A stretch of DNA of 64,000 bases from Bog-756 sp963734435 (GCA_963734435.1 CAVTHA010000013.1:75476-139475); one strand, 5' to 3'. Shown: positions 1-9,956, counted from the stretch's first letter. Made by a program: numbers and translations. Notes: generated by a model from the sequence alone, not told the origin.

Positions 1-1136
1 ACTGCGCCCGCCCCGGCGCCGACGGCACTGTCGGCCACTGCAGCCCGCATGGCCACCTGGGCGAGCCCCCGCACCGGTGTGGCCACCGCCTGGTGGGCCC
101 GGTTACCCACCCCCTCGAGGTGACCGACCGCACCGGCTTCGACGAAGGGCAGCAGGCGGAACAGGGCCCAGGGTGACATCGCGGCCAGCAGGAGCAATGC
201 CGCCCCGCCGAGCACGGCGCCGAATCCGCCACCGCCCACCGAGGCTCCCGGGCCTGCACTGGAACCGGCCGGCGCCGAGCCGCTACCCCCGGCCGGCGCC
301 GAGCCGCTCCCCCCGGCCAGCGCCCCGGCCGCCAGGCTGAGCACCGCCACGATGACGAACTTCCCGAGGACCAGGGCGACGAGGGTGTCGACCAGGCGCC
401 GGCACCAGTGGGCGATGGCCGGCCAGGCCAGGCTGGCCAGGGCCAGTGGGAGGAAGAGTACGGCGACGTACACGGCGGCCGCCCGCACCAGCAGCTCGAT
501 CCACACCATCACCGCGCCGAACACCACGGCCAGAGCCCCGAGGAACAGGATGAAGGCCGGAGCTCCGGAGCCAGTGGCCTGCGCCCCGGACAGCGCCGAG
601 CTGACCGTGGCCATGAACTGCCCGGCGTCGAGCCCGGCGCCCTGCGACACCGCCGAGCTCATGGCGTCGGTCACCGCCAGACCAAGTTGCACCAACTTGA
701 CCGCCACCGCCGTCAACAGGATGGCCAGGGGCACGTGCACCAGGACCGAACGCGTCAGCATCGAGGCGTTCTGGCGGTAGATGGCCTGCATGATGCCGAG
801 CAACAGCAACGGCGCGATGACCATGGCGGCCAACGCCGCCATCGTTTCGTAGTGGGCGGTGAACCACGAGGCGCCGAGGTCGACCGTGGTGGTGGCACCG
901 ATGACCGCACCGATCTGGTCCAGCAGCCAGGTCGCCCCGGCGGCCACCCAGCTGCCGAGGCCGTTGAGCACGCTGTCGACCCCCGCCCCGGCGAGCTGGG
1001 AGACAGCCGGACCGGCCAGGCCGCCCACTCCTGAGGCCACCTGGCAGACGGGCCCCAACGCCGCCCCGCCGAGGGCGGCCGCTGCCGACGGGCAGCCGCC
1101 TGCCGGGATGGCAGGCACCGCCGCCAGCCCGCTCAC
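1..1136 (-). CDS. TrbL/VirB6-like integral membrane protein of a conjugation-type cluster (3' end beyond window)
   Basis: An uninterrupted minus-strand frame runs from a GTG at 1136 to the window edge, about 378 codons without a stop. Its GTGA start overlaps the stop of the upstream DUF6112-like gene by four bases, so the two are co-transcribed. The protein has an Ala/Gly-rich N-terminus, then several hydrophobic helices separated by short loops, and a low-complexity Gly-Ser-Ala-Pro stretch around residues 280-310 (coded by a short direct repeat near 265-310). This layout matches the polytopic TrbL/VirB6-type component found beside DUF6112 proteins in actinobacterial conjugative elements, where it is thought to form part of the inner-membrane channel. 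The family call rests on layout and neighbour, not on a diagnostic motif. Confidence 0.6.
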   Translation of the reverse strand, partial: MSGLAAVPAIPAGGCPSAAAALGGAALGPVCQVASGVGGLAGPAVSQLAGAGVDSVLNGLGSWVAAGATWLLDQIGAVIGATTTVDLGASWFTAHYETMAALAAMVIAPLLLLGIMQAIYRQNASMLTRSVLVHVPLAILLTAVAVKLVQLGLAVTDAMSSAVSQGAGLDAGQFMATVSSALSGAQATGSGAPAFILFLGALAVVFGAVMVWIELLVRAAAVYVAVLFLPLALASLAWPAIAHWCRRLVDTLVALVLGKFVIVAVLSLAAGALAGGSGSAPAGGSGSAPAGSSAGPGASVGGGGFGAVLGGAALLLLAAMSPWALFRLLPFVEAGAVGHLEGVGNRAHQAVATPVRGLAQVAMRAAVADSAVGAGAGA

Positions 1137-1561
1137 GGGGAGTGCACGCCCGTGCCGGCGTTGAAGAAGAAGTTGACGATGCCCGGTCCGGCTCCGATGA
1201 GCAGGGCGGCCAACCCCGAGATGAGCACGGCCCGGCGACCGACGAACGACTGCTGGTAATTCTGGCCGTGGGACCCGAGCGCCCAGGCCGCGGCGCCGAC
1301 GACCAGTCCCACCAGTGCCAGCGCCAACGCCCACCCGTCCAGGCCGTTCATGAGCTTCTGGAGCACATCGCCCCCGGGCAGGTCACCGGCGTTGGGCGTC
1401 ATGGTGACCACGTCGGCGAGCAGCCGGCCTCCGGCCGTCCCGACGGTGGGCAGGCGGCCACCGGGAGGCCACGCGGGGGTGAGCCGGAGCCCACCGGCAG
1501 AGAGCGGGACCCCGGTGGCGGTGGCGGTGGCGGTGGTGGTGGTGGTGAGGACTGGAACCAT
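1133..1561 (-). CDS. DUF6112-like small membrane protein (VirB2/TrbC-like position)
   Basis: This predicted protein of up to 142 residues has two transmembrane helices in its C-terminal half. The conserved-looking core runs from TPNAGDLPG through a first helix (LALALVGLVVGAAAWALG), a polar GSHGQNYQQ loop, and a second helix ending in IVNFFFNAG. A short N-terminal segment plus two helices around a GSH-containing loop is the pattern I know from DUF6112 proteins in actinobacterial type IV secretion or conjugation clusters. The start is uncertain. The first 20 codons from the ATG at 1561 are a low-complexity Thr/Ala tract with a poor ribosome site, and the ATG near 1402 would give a protein closer to family size. 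It is followed directly by the TrbL-like gene and is divergent from the sensor kinase. Confidence 0.6.
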   Translation of the reverse strand: MVPVLTTTTTATATATGVPLSAGGLRLTPAWPPGGRLPTVGTAGGRLLADVVTMTPNAGDLPGGDVLQKLMNGLDGWALALALVGLVVGAAAWALGSHGQNYQQSFVGRRAVLISGLAALLIGAGPGIVNFFFNAGTGVHSP

Positions 1562-1680
1562 GACCCGTCAGCGTACGAACGGTCGTGGGCTATTTCAATA
1601 GTTTTCTTGTCTTTTTATGTTGTTTGGCACGCATCGCAACCGTCACCGACACGCCCGGGCTGGCCTGTCATGCTTGGGCA

Positions 1681-2918
1681 GTGAAGTCGTACGTGATCGG
1701 GTACATCGTGCTCGGCGTGGTCGCCGTGCTCGCCGTCCTCATCGCATTGCGGCAGGGGCGCCGGGCCGGTCGGCGAGCGCTGCAGCAGCGGCTCACCGCC
1801 CTGTCCAACCGGCTGGGCGTGGAGCCGCCCGACGAGGGGACCGTCGACTCGGTGCTCATGCACCTCGAGCGGGTGACCGGGGAGGCGGCCGAGGCGGTGA
1901 CCGAGGCCAGCTCGGACGCCATCCGGCTGCGACGGGCCCTCGACACCCTCCCCCAGGGGGTGATCGTCTGCGACGAGGACGGGGAGGTGGCCTTCCGCAA
2001 TGCCCGGGCCCTCGGCCTCATGAACAACCGCCACGGCGACGCCCTCGCCGCCCAGGCGGTGACCGAGCTCCTGGAGAACGCCTGGCAGGACGGCTCGGCC
2101 GAACGCACCCTCGACCTCTACGGCCCGCCCCGCCAGACCCTCACCGTGCGGACCCGGCTCATCGACGACGGCCGGCGACCGCTCGGGGTGATCGCCATCA
2201 TCGAGGACGTGTCCGAACGGCGCCGTCTCGAGGAGATCAGGCGGGACTTCGTGGCCAACGTGAGCCACGAGCTCAAGACCCCGATGGGAGCCCTCGGGCT
2301 GCTGGCCGAGACCCTGACCGTCGAGCCCGACCCCGAGGTGGCCCAGCGCCTGGCTTCCCGGATCCACGCCGAGGCCTTCCGGGTGAGCCGGATCATCGAC
2401 GACTTGTTGGACCTCAGCCGCATCGAGTCGGAGGAGGATCCGCCCCGGGAGCCCATCTATGTCAACCTGGTCATGGCCGAAGCCATCGAACGGGTCCGTT
2501 CGGCAGCCGAGCATCGGCGGATTACCATCGAACTCCATGAGCCTGAACCGCCGGTCCATGTCATCGGCGACCGGCGGCAGCTGGTTTCGGCCATTCACAG
2601 CCTCCTGGAGAACGCCGTCACCTTCTCCTACGAGGACGCGGTGGTCAGCCTGTCCGGAAACCAGTCGAACGGCGAGATCAAACTGACCGTGGCCGACACC
2701 GGCGTAGGCATCCCCACCCGCGACCTCGAACGCATCTTCGAGCGCTTCTATCGCGTCGACCACGGGCGCAGCCGTGACAGCGGCGGAACCGGGCTCGGGC
2801 TCTCGATCGTGAGGCACGTGGCCAGCAACCACCAAGGCCGGGTCGAGGTCGACTCCCGCGAGGGGAGGGCTCGACCTTCACCCTGATCCTCCCGAGCCCT
2901 CCGGAGTACTCGGCATGA
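1681..2918 (+). CDS. senX3: SenX3-like membrane sensor histidine kinase (3' frameshift)
   Basis: The protein has one N-terminal membrane helix (about residues 5-24), a PAS-like sensor domain (about 85-190), then a HisKA dimerisation domain with phospho-acceptor His196 in NVSHELKTP. The HATPase core shows an N box (LLENAVTFS), DTGVGIP and GGTGLGLSI. This is the SenX3/PhoR architecture used for phosphate sensing in actinobacteria. I chose the GTG at 1681 because it places the helix at the N-terminus; in-frame codons extend upstream to 1585. Near 2861-2869, in a run of A and G, the frame breaks. One added base restores the expected ending GSTFTLILP and a TGA at 2916-2918 that overlaps the regulator start as ATGA. 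Uncorrected, translation stops at 2886. Confidence 0.85.
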
Positions 2919-3692
2919 GCGTGCAGCCGGCCACCGACGACGAATCGCAGACCAAGGTCCTCCTGGCCGAGGACGACGAGTCCTTCATCGACGCGCTGGT
3001 CATCGGCCTCACCCGGGAGGGGTTCACAGTCACCGTCGCCCGCGACGGCAACGAGGCTCTCCGCCTGTTCACCTCGCTCGAGCCCGACCTCGTCCTCCTC
3101 GACCTCATGCTGCCGCGGCTGTCGGGCATCGATGTGTGCCGGTCGATACGGACCCGGTCGTCGGTGCCGATCATCATGGTGACGGCCAAGGGCACCGAGA
3201 TCGACACCGTGGTCGGCCTCGAGGTCGGGGCCGACGACTACGTGACCAAGCCATACCGCCTTCGCGAGCTGGTGGCCCGGATGCGGGCCGTGCTGCGACG
3301 CACCCCACCGGGCGAAGAGTCGCGGGACGACGGGCGCGACGCCAACGGGACCGGCTCCGAGTCCCGACGGTGGCCCGGGGACATCGGTCCTCGAAGCCGG
3401 TGGCGTGCAGATCGACCCCGACCGCCATCTCGTCTTCATCCGCGGCGAGGACGTCCATCTGCGCCGGAAGGAGTTCGAGTTGCTCTCCCTGTTGATGGAG
3501 AACGCCGGAAGGGTGCTCACCCGCGACGTCCTCATCGACCGCATATGGGGATCCGACTACTTCGGCGACACCAAGACCCTCGACGTGCACATCAAGCGGC
3601 TGCGCACCCATATCGAGGAAGACCCATCCTCACCCAAGCTGATCACCACCATCCGCGGAGTCGGCTACCGCTTCGACGCGCCGCTCGACTGA
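2915..3692 (+). CDS. regX3: RegX3-like OmpR-family response regulator (frameshift in linker)
   Basis: A receiver domain fills about residues 13-125, with the acidic pair ED/DE near residues 19-22, the phospho-acceptor Asp63 in LLDLMLP, the conserved Thr/Ala in VTAKG, and Lys in TKPYRLRELV. After the linker the frame changes. A winged-helix OmpR DNA-binding domain then continues in the next frame from about 3387 to the TGA at 3690-3692 (RKEFELLSLL, DVLIDRIWG, DVHIKRLR, TIRGVGYRF). The indel lies between about 3340 and 3390. The start overlaps the kinase stop (ATGA), so this is a classical two-gene sensor-regulator operon. By analogy to SenX3-RegX3 it should govern phosphate response; no target promoter can be shown here. 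Confidence 0.85.
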
Positions 3693-3693
3693 C

Positions 3694-3732
3694 GGCTCGA
3701 CCGACCGCCGGCTCGACCGACCGCCGGCTCGA
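3694..3732. repeat. 16-bp tandem repeat after response-regulator stop
   Basis: Unit GGCTCGACCGACCGCC is present twice in full (3694-3709, 3710-3725) and then partly (3726-3732). It begins two bases after the regulator stop codon, and the final coding bases CTCGACTGAC already resemble the unit. Confidence 0.85.
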
Positions 3733-3793
3733 GCTTTCTCGACGCCACTGGCGCCGCCGACCGAGCACCTCGTCCCCTCCATGTGGAACCCCG

Positions 3794-5083
3794 TCAACCG
3801 GGGGCCGGGATGACGGTCTCACCCCGCAGGTAAGGGGCGAGCACGTCGGGGAGCACGTACCGACCCGTCGGGGCGGCGACCCGTCTCGACCAGTGCGGCC
3901 CAGACGCGCGGCCAGGCCAGTGCCGACCCGTTGAGGGTGTGCACGAGGGTGGGCACCCCTCCCGACGGCCGGTACCGGATGTTCGCCCGGCGGGCCTGGT
4001 AGTCGGTGCACCAGCTGACCGAGGAGACCTCGAGCCACTGGTCGGCGCCCGGGGCGTAGACCTCGAGGTCGAAAGTGCGGGCCGACGATATGCCGAGGTC
4101 TCCGGTGCAGAGGTCGAGCACCCGGTACTGGAGCCCGAGCATCCTGGAGCAACGACTCGGCCCGCCCGACCATGTCGTCGTGCAGGGCGGGAGCCTGCTC
4201 GGGGGTGGCGTAGGCGAACAGCTCCACCTTGTCGAACTCGTGCACCCGCAGCAAGCCCCGGGTGTCGCGACCGGCGGCGCCCGCCTCTCGTCGGAAGCAG
4301 GCGGTCACCGCCGTCAGGCGCAGCGGGAGATCGGCCTCATCGAGGATGTCGCCCCGCCACATCGAGGTCAGCGGCACTTCGGCCGTCGGGATGGCCCACA
4401 GGTCATCGCGCTCGATGTGGTATGCGTCCTCTCCGAACTTGGGCAGGTGCCCGGTCGACACCATGGTGTCGGTCAGGACCAGCGTGGGCGGGCGCACCTC
4501 TTCGAAGGCATCGGCGTGCCGGTCGAGCGCCAACGAGGTGAGGGCACGGAGCAGCCGGGCACCCGCGCCGCGGAACAGTGGGAACATCGAGCCGGCCAGC
4601 TTGGCCCCGCGTTCCATGTCCAGGAGGCCGAGCTCGGCCCCGACCTCCCAGTGAGGCTTCCGTTGGGCATCGGCGTACACCGGCGGGCGCTCGGGCCAGG
4701 TGCGGGCCACCACATTGTCCTCGGGACCGGCGCCGTCGGGGGCGTCGGGCGACGGCAGATTGGGCAGGAGGAGGAGGGAGCGGCGCACCTTGTCCTGGGC
4801 GGACTCGGCCGCGGCGTTGAGCGACCGCTCCTCGTCACCGAGAGCCCGGCTGCGGGCGGCCAGCGTCTCGGCGGCGGCGGCCTCCCCCGACTTGCGGGCC
4901 GCGCCGACCTGCTTCGAGAGCGCCTTCACCTGTGACCGGAGCTCGTCGCGACGACCGACGGCCGATCGGGCGGCTTCGTCCAACTCGAGGAGCCGGTCGA
5001 CCTCACCGGCATCCACGCCGCGCCGCTCGAGCGCCGCCTTCACCGACGCGCTCGTCTTCCCGTGCCTGGCGGATGTCGATCAT
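3794..5083 (-). CDS. serS: Seryl-tRNA synthetase (three frameshifts)
   Basis: The enzyme attaches serine to tRNA-Ser. The protein can be followed over about 430 residues, the normal length. It has an N-terminal coiled-coil arm (MIDIRQARED, then ERRGVDAGEVDRLLELD), followed by the class II core with motif 2 (TACFRREAGAAGRDTRGLLRVHEF) and motif 3 (TLNGSALAWPRVWAALVE). The coding frame changes three times, near 5049-5062, 4133-4140 and 3855-3862, each time by one base with homology continuing at once in the new frame. The true start is the ATG at 5083 and the true end the TGA at 3794-3796, with C-terminus APYLRGETVIPAPG. It is divergent from the ABC transporter, with 28 bp between. The breaks look like sequence errors in an essential gene. 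Confidence 0.9.
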
Positions 5084-5111
5084 GACGGGCACAACGGTAG
5101 CGTGACCTCCC

Positions 5112-6059
5112 GTGAACGAGGCCCTTACGTCGGCTGGACCACCGGCCGTCGTCTGCGACGGCGCGGTGGTCCGGTACGGCCGGAGTCTCGCCGTCGACCG
5201 CCTCTCGTTCACCGCCCACCACGGCCAGGTGCTCGCCCTCCTCGGTCCCAACGGTGCGGGCAAGACCAGCACGGTCGAAGCCCTCGAGGGCTACCGCCGG
5301 CTCGACGGCGGCACGGTGAGGGTCCTCGGCCTCGACCCGCGCCGCGACCGTGCCGCCTTGGTGTCCCATCTCGGGGTCATGCTGCAGCGGGGAGGCATCT
5401 ATCCCTCGCTCAACGCCCGCCAGGTGGTCAGGCTCTTCGCCCGCTACTACGACCGGGCCGACGATCCCGATCAGCTGATCGCGTCGGTGGGCCTCGCCGA
5501 CGTCAGCCGGACGCCGTGGCGACGGCTGTCCGGCGGCGAACAACAACGGCTCTCGCTGGCCCTGGCCCTGGTGGGCCGGCCCGGGGTGCTCTTCCTCGAC
5601 GAGCCCACCGCCGGTGTGGACCCCGAGGGCCGCCTCAAAGTGCGCGACATCATCGCCGGCCAGCGGGAGCTCGGTCGCTGCGTGGTCCTCACCACCCATG
5701 AGCTGGCCGAGGCGGAGCGGCTGGCCGACCACGTGGTGATCATCGACCGCGGCCGGGCCCTGGCCGAGGGGTCGCCGGCCGCCCTCGCCGCCCGCACGTC
5801 CGACGGCTCGGTCCGCTTCTCGACCGAGCCGTCCATCGACACCGCCCGGCTGGCCGCGGCCATCGGGCCGGGCACGACCGTCGTCGAGGAGGCCCACGGC
5901 TCCTACCGGGTGCGTGTGGCGGACGGCACCCCGGTACCGGGGGTGGTCGCCCGGCTGACCGCCTGGCTGGCCCAGCGCGACCTGGCCGTCGGGGACCTGC
6001 GCACCGGCCAATCCCTGGAGGAGGCCTACTTGGCCATCACCGGTGGCGACCACCGATGA
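5112..6059 (+). CDS. ABC transporter ATP-binding protein (ABC-2 type)
   Basis: This 315-residue ATPase has Walker A GPNGAGKTS at residues 45-53, the signature LSGGEQQRLS, Walker B VLFLDEPTAG and the switch His in LTTHEL. The last about 80 residues form the variable C-terminal domain usual in ABC-2 drug or lipid exporters. It starts at GTG 5112, and its stop overlaps the ATG of the permease as ATGA, so both are translated together. The substrate cannot be inferred. Single-operon ATPase plus permease pairs beside ctaA/ctaB are common in actinobacteria. Confidence 0.88.
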   Translation: MNEALTSAGPPAVVCDGAVVRYGRSLAVDRLSFTAHHGQVLALLGPNGAGKTSTVEALEGYRRLDGGTVRVLGLDPRRDRAALVSHLGVMLQRGGIYPSLNARQVVRLFARYYDRADDPDQLIASVGLADVSRTPWRRLSGGEQQRLSLALALVGRPGVLFLDEPTAGVDPEGRLKVRDIIAGQRELGRCVVLTTHELAEAERLADHVVIIDRGRALAEGSPAALAARTSDGSVRFSTEPSIDTARLAAAIGPGTTVVEEAHGSYRVRVADGTPVPGVVARLTAWLAQRDLAVGDLRTGQSLEEAYLAITGGDHR

Positions 6060-6793
6060 GACCGCTCACCGCCCAGTTGCGGGCCGAGATCACCATGCTG
6101 GCGACCAACGGCGAGACCGTCTTTCTCACCCTCGGCATCCCCGTCCTCTTCCTCCTGTTCTTCTCCGGGGTGCACGTGCTGCCCACCGGCACCCCCCATC
6201 CGGTCGACTTCCTGGTGCCGGGCATTCTGGCGCTGGCCGTGATGTCGACGGCCATGACCGCGCTCGGCATCGGCACCGGCTTCGAACGCGGCTATGGCGT
6301 GCTGAAGCGGCTGGGCACCACGCCGCTCGGCCGTCCGCGCCTGCTCGCCGCCAAGATCACCGCCATCGTGGGGGTCGAGCTGGTACAGGCCGGGGTACTG
6401 GTGGCCGTGGGCTACGGCGTGGGTTGGAACCCGGGCGGCCCCGGGGGCGGGGTCCTGGTCGGGGCGGCGGTGGCCGCCATGGTGCTCGGGACCGTCGCCT
6501 TCGGCGGGATCGGCCTCTTGCTGGCCGGCCGGCTCAAGCCCCTGGTCAACTTGGCGGTGGTCAACGCCCTGTTCGTGGTGTTGCTCCTCCTCGGGGGCAT
6601 GTTGATCCCCCTCGGCAAGCTGCCCGGTTGGTTGGCCGGCGTGGCCAAGGTGCTGCCCGCCTCGGCGCTGGCCGACGCCCTGCACGCCACGCTGGGCCAG
6701 GGCGGCCCGGTGTCGACCCGCGACTGGGTGGTGCTGGTGGTGTGGGCGGTGGCCGCACCGATGGCCGCCGGTCTGACCTTTCGCTGGGAGTGA
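6056..6793 (+). CDS. ABC-2 type transporter permease
   Basis: This 245-residue polytopic membrane protein has six predicted helices, including FLTLGIPVLFLLFFSGVHVL near the N-terminus and a long GGIGLLLAGRLKPLVNLAVV segment in the middle. The ABC-2 membrane-domain signature region is visible as LLLLGGMLIPLGKLPGWLAGVAKVLPASALADALH. It partners with the ATPase at 5112-6059, with which it overlaps by four bases, and probably forms a dimeric exporter. It ends convergent with the thioredoxin-like gene, with 24 bp between. Confidence 0.85.
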   Translation: MRPLTAQLRAEITMLATNGETVFLTLGIPVLFLLFFSGVHVLPTGTPHPVDFLVPGILALAVMSTAMTALGIGTGFERGYGVLKRLGTTPLGRPRLLAAKITAIVGVELVQAGVLVAVGYGVGWNPGGPGGGVLVGAAVAAMVLGTVAFGGIGLLLAGRLKPLVNLAVVNALFVVLLLLGGMLIPLGKLPGWLAGVAKVLPASALADALHATLGQGGPVSTRDWVVLVVWAVAAPMAAGLTFRWE

Positions 6794-6817
6794 ACCACGG
6801 CTCTCCGCCCGGGCGGG

Positions 6818-7471
6818 TCAGGAGGTCAGCCGGTGGAGCCAACGTGCGAGTTGGGCCTGGTCGACCGGGCCGATGACGTGGTCCACCACCTGGCCCGCCG
6901 AGTCGATGAAGAAGGTGCTCGGCTCCCCGTTGAGGCCGTAGAGGGTGGCGGCGACCCGCAGTGAAGCGTCGACACCGACGGGGTAGGTGATCCCCGACTG
7001 TTCGACGAAGGGGATGGCGTTGCTGGCCGAGTCAGCCACGTCGACGCCGATGAACTGCACGGGGGCGTGCCGGGCCCGCTCGGCCACCGCCGTGCGGGCC
7101 AGCAGCGGGGTCTCCTGCCGGCAGGGCGCGCACCACGAGGCAAAGAAGTTGAGCACCACCGGACGGCGGCGGGCCGGGCCGAGGGCGTCGAGGTCCACCG
7201 GCGGCCCACCGGTGAGCGACGGCACCGAGAACCCCGGGGCGCGGTCACCGACGGCCACCACCGGACCGGACCCGGGCCCGCGGCCCGAGGTGGTGCCGAG
7301 ACCGACGAACAGGAAGACGGCCAGGCCGGCGGCGATGACCGTGCCGATCAGCAGGGCCCGCAACCGCCGCGGTGCCGGTCGGCTCTCCGGTGGCGCCCCC
7401 GGTTCGGTCGGTTCCGGCGGGTCGGCGTCCCTCCCGGAACCGGATGGCGGTGGCATCGGCTCGCCGGTCAC
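6818..7471 (-). CDS. TlpA/ResA-like membrane-anchored thioredoxin
   Basis: This 217-residue protein has a proline-rich cytoplasmic start (about 38 residues), one membrane anchor (LRALLIGTVIAAGLAVFLFV), and an extracytoplasmic thioredoxin fold. The redox motif is WCAPC in VLNFFASWCAPCRQETP, with the cis-Pro region GEPSTFFID further on. TlpA/ResA proteins reduce disulfides in apo-cytochromes or copper-site proteins during respiratory-chain assembly. It lies 31 bp downstream of ctaB on the same strand, which fits a role in cytochrome oxidase maturation. The exact substrate is not visible. Confidence 0.85.
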   Translation of the reverse strand: MTGEPMPPPSGSGRDADPPEPTEPGAPPESRPAPRRLRALLIGTVIAAGLAVFLFVGLGTTSGRGPGSGPVVAVGDRAPGFSVPSLTGGPPVDLDALGPARRRPVVLNFFASWCAPCRQETPLLARTAVAERARHAPVQFIGVDVADSASNAIPFVEQSGITYPVGVDASLRVAATLYGLNGEPSTFFIDSAGQVVDHVIGPVDQAQLARWLHRLTS

Positions 7472-7502
7472 GGGCCGGGTCGGTTCGGCGAGTGACGCAG
7501 GT

Positions 7503-8368
7503 TCAACGGGTGACGAAGACGGCCACCGCCATGAGCACGAACAGCAGAGTCAGGTAGGTGATCGAGTAGCTGGAACAGCTGCATGGCCACCTTCGGGGTG
7601 GCCCGGCGGAAGAGCGACGGCCAGGGCACAGGAACACCAGCTCCGAGCACAGCGGCGACGGTCAGGTAGAAGACGCCCCCATGTGGCCCACCGCGGCGAA
7701 GAGGAGGGTCACGGCCACGAGCAGCACGGTGTAGGCCACGATCTGCGGTGGCGGTGCGCCTGATGGTGGCCACCGACCGGGAGCATGGGGACCCGGGCGG
7801 TGCGCGTAGTCGTCGCGGTACTTGACGGCCAGAGCCCAGAAGTGCGGCGGGGTCCAGATGAAGATGACGGCGAAGAGCACGAGCGGGGCCCACCCGAGGC
7901 GGTCGGTGACCGCCGCCCAACCGACTAGGACGGGGACCGCCCCGGCGGCGCCGCCGATCACGATGTTCTGGGTCGAGGTGCGCTTCAGCCACAGCGTGTA
8001 GACGAAGACGTAGAAGACGGTGGCCGAGACGGCGAGGACGGCCGAGAGCAGGTTCACGAACGCCCAGAGCTCGGCGAAGGCGGCCACCTCGAGGATGACG
8101 GCGAACACGAGCGCCGCCGCGGGAGTGACGCTCGCCGGTGACCAGGGGACGGTTCCGGGTGCGGTGCATGAGCTTGTCGATGTCGCGGTCGATGTACCAT
8201 GTTGATGGCGTTGGCGCCACCGGCGGCCAGCGTCCCACCGACCAGGGTGGCGACCATGAGCCCGAGCGAGGGCAGGCCGCGCTGGGCCACGATCATGGTG
8301 GGAAGGGTGGTGACCAGTAGCAGCTCGATGATTCGCGGCTTGGTGAGCGCCACGTAGCTGCGGATCAC
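7503..8368 (-). CDS. ctaB: Protoheme IX farnesyltransferase (heme O synthase), multiply frameshifted
   Basis: CtaB adds a farnesyl group to heme B, making heme O for heme-copper oxidases. The reconstructed protein begins SYVALTKPRIIELLLVTT, carries the prenyltransferase motif NAINMWYIDRDIDKLMHRT (Asp-rich), then WTPPHFWALAVKYRDDY, and ends near YLTLLFVLMAVAVFVTR. These parts lie in different frames: at least five one- or two-base indels are needed, near 8205, 8130, 7800, 7690-7630 and 7580. No stop or missense decay is evident between them. The start is a GTG at 8368 or slightly upstream, and the TGA is at 7503-7505. It is divergent from ctaA, the next enzyme in the pathway. Confidence 0.82.
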
Positions 8369-8559
8369 CCGGCCGCCCGGATGCGCGGAAGGCCGCGGGA
8401 GACAGCGAGGCATCGGACGGAGCCTACGGCGGGCGGGCCATCGGCCGGCAGTGCGGGCCGGATCTGCTCGCGGCTCGCTGCTCGCCCGTCCGACGGCTCG
8501 GCCGGATGCCCAGGGTCCCACTGTCGGGGCTCGGCGGCGGCCGGTACGATTGTCAACCG

Positions 8560-9647
8560 GTGCATCCCCTCCGTTCGGACCCCGCCCCTTCCTCAACGCT
8601 CTGCCAGTTCACCCTGGCCATGGTGGTGCTCAACATCGTCACCGGGGCGGCCGTGCGCCTGTCCGATTCCGGCCTCGGCTGCCCCGACTGGCCCACCTGC
8701 TCGCAGCACCGGCTCACGCCGGCGCTGTCCTCCACCCCGCTATGGAGTTCGGGAACCGCGTGGTGGTCGTCGTGCTGTGCGTCGCCGCCGCCGTGACGCT
8801 GGTGGCCGCTCGTTGCGCTCCGCCGCGCCGGCCCGGACCGACCTGGGTGGCTGTCGGGCGGGCTGGTCCTCGGTGGGTTCTCGGCGAAGCCGTGCTCGGG
8901 GCCGTCGTCGTCTACACCAAGCTCAACGCGTACGTGGTCATGACCCACTTCATGGTGGGCATCGGCCTGCTGACCGTGGCGGTTCGTCCTCGCCCTGCGG
9001 GGCCGGCCGATGCGGCCCGGACCGTGGACGGGTGACGGTGGGCGCGCGTCCCGGCTGTCAAGGGCTCACCCGAGCGCCGGTCGGTGGCCATGACCGCTGC
9101 TGGGTGCTGGCGGCCGGCGACCGCCACCACCGGGGCCGGCCCCCACGCCGGGGGGAAGGGAGCCAAGCGCATCCCGATCGCGCCTGGAGGACATGACCCG
9201 CATCCACCCGAGATCGTGCTGTGCCTCGTCGGTCCTGACCCTGGCGATCCTGTACCTCCTCGACGCAGCGACGCGCCCGACGTCGGTCCAGAACGCGGGC
9301 CCGGGTCCTGCTGGCGGTGATGGTGGGCCAGGGGATGATCGGCTACACGCAGTACTTCACCCATCTGCCCGCGGTCCTGGTCGGGGTCCACGTGCTTCGG
9401 GGCGTCGCTGGTGTGGACGGCGATGCTGTGGTTCTACGACGGGCTGTCCGACCACCGACCGGAAGTGTCCGGACCCGTGGCCGCCGGTCCTGCCGTCCCG
9501 GCGACGGCCGAGCGCGTTCGAGCCGGGACCGAGGACGGAGGGGCGGCGCCGGCCGCCGGTGAGCGACGGGTGCGGCCGTCCCGGCTGACGCCACCGGCGT
9601 TGCGGGAGCCCGGTGTGACCCGCACCAGCGGTCCGGCGTCCGGATGA
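8560..9647 (+). CDS. ctaA: Heme A synthase (CtaA/Cox15-like), multiply frameshifted
   Basis: CtaA oxidises heme O to heme A in the membrane. Recognisable pieces in order are CQFTLAMVVLNIVTGAAVRL, the extracellular Cys pair LGCPDWPTC, a helix with MEFGNRVVVVVLCVAA, then VLGAVVVYTKLNAYVVMTHF with a likely heme-ligand His, and a C-terminal helix VQGMIGYTQYFTHLPAVLVG with further His ligands. These lie in shifting frames between 8560 and 9647, so several single-base indels must be corrected. The GTG at 8560 is a reasonable start but not proven. The stop overlaps the clpS ATG as ATGA. It lies divergent to ctaB, about 190 bp away. Confidence 0.78.
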
Positions 9648-9956
9648 CGGGCTCGCCGGCACCGAGGTCCGGCCCGGTCGAGGTCGAGCTGCCGGACGGC
9701 GCCGAGGACGCCAGCTCACCGACCGGCCCTGGCTGGTCATCGTGTGGAACGACCCCATCAACCTGATGTCGTACGTCACCTACGTCTTCCAGAAGCTCTT
9801 CGGCTACAGCCGAAGGAGAAGGCCACCAAGCTCATGCTCGACGTGCACCACAAGGGACGGGCCGTGGTGACCTCGGGGCCCCGGGAGCGGGCCGAGCTCG
9901 ACGTCTTCCGGCTGCACGAGCACGGGCTGTGGGCCACCATGGAACAGTCGTCGTGA
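9644..9956 (+). CDS. clpS: ClpS adaptor of the Clp protease (two frameshifts)
   Basis: ClpS delivers N-degron substrates to ClpA/C-ClpP. The core is clear: PWLVIVWNDPINLMSYVTYV, then KLFGYSREKATKLMLDVHHK, then GRAVVTSGPRERAELDVFRL and HEHGLWATMEQ. The conserved Asn-Asp-Pro and the His-x-x-Gly pattern are those of the substrate-binding site. Two single-base indels, near 9711-9713 and 9808-9816, separate the reading frames. The ATG at 9644 overlaps the ctaA stop, and the TGA overlaps the GTG start of the DUF2017 gene. A clpS-DUF2017 pair is typical of actinobacteria. Confidence 0.85.

Noticed and set aside
283..867. Minus-strand open frame of 194 codons at the left edge
   Set aside because: A different minus-strand frame through the same DNA runs unbroken from 1136 to the edge and encodes membrane helices; this one is low-complexity.
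1615..2835. Minus-strand open frame of 406 codons opposite the sensor kinase
   Set aside because: The kinase motifs are unambiguous on the plus strand; the antisense product lacks any.
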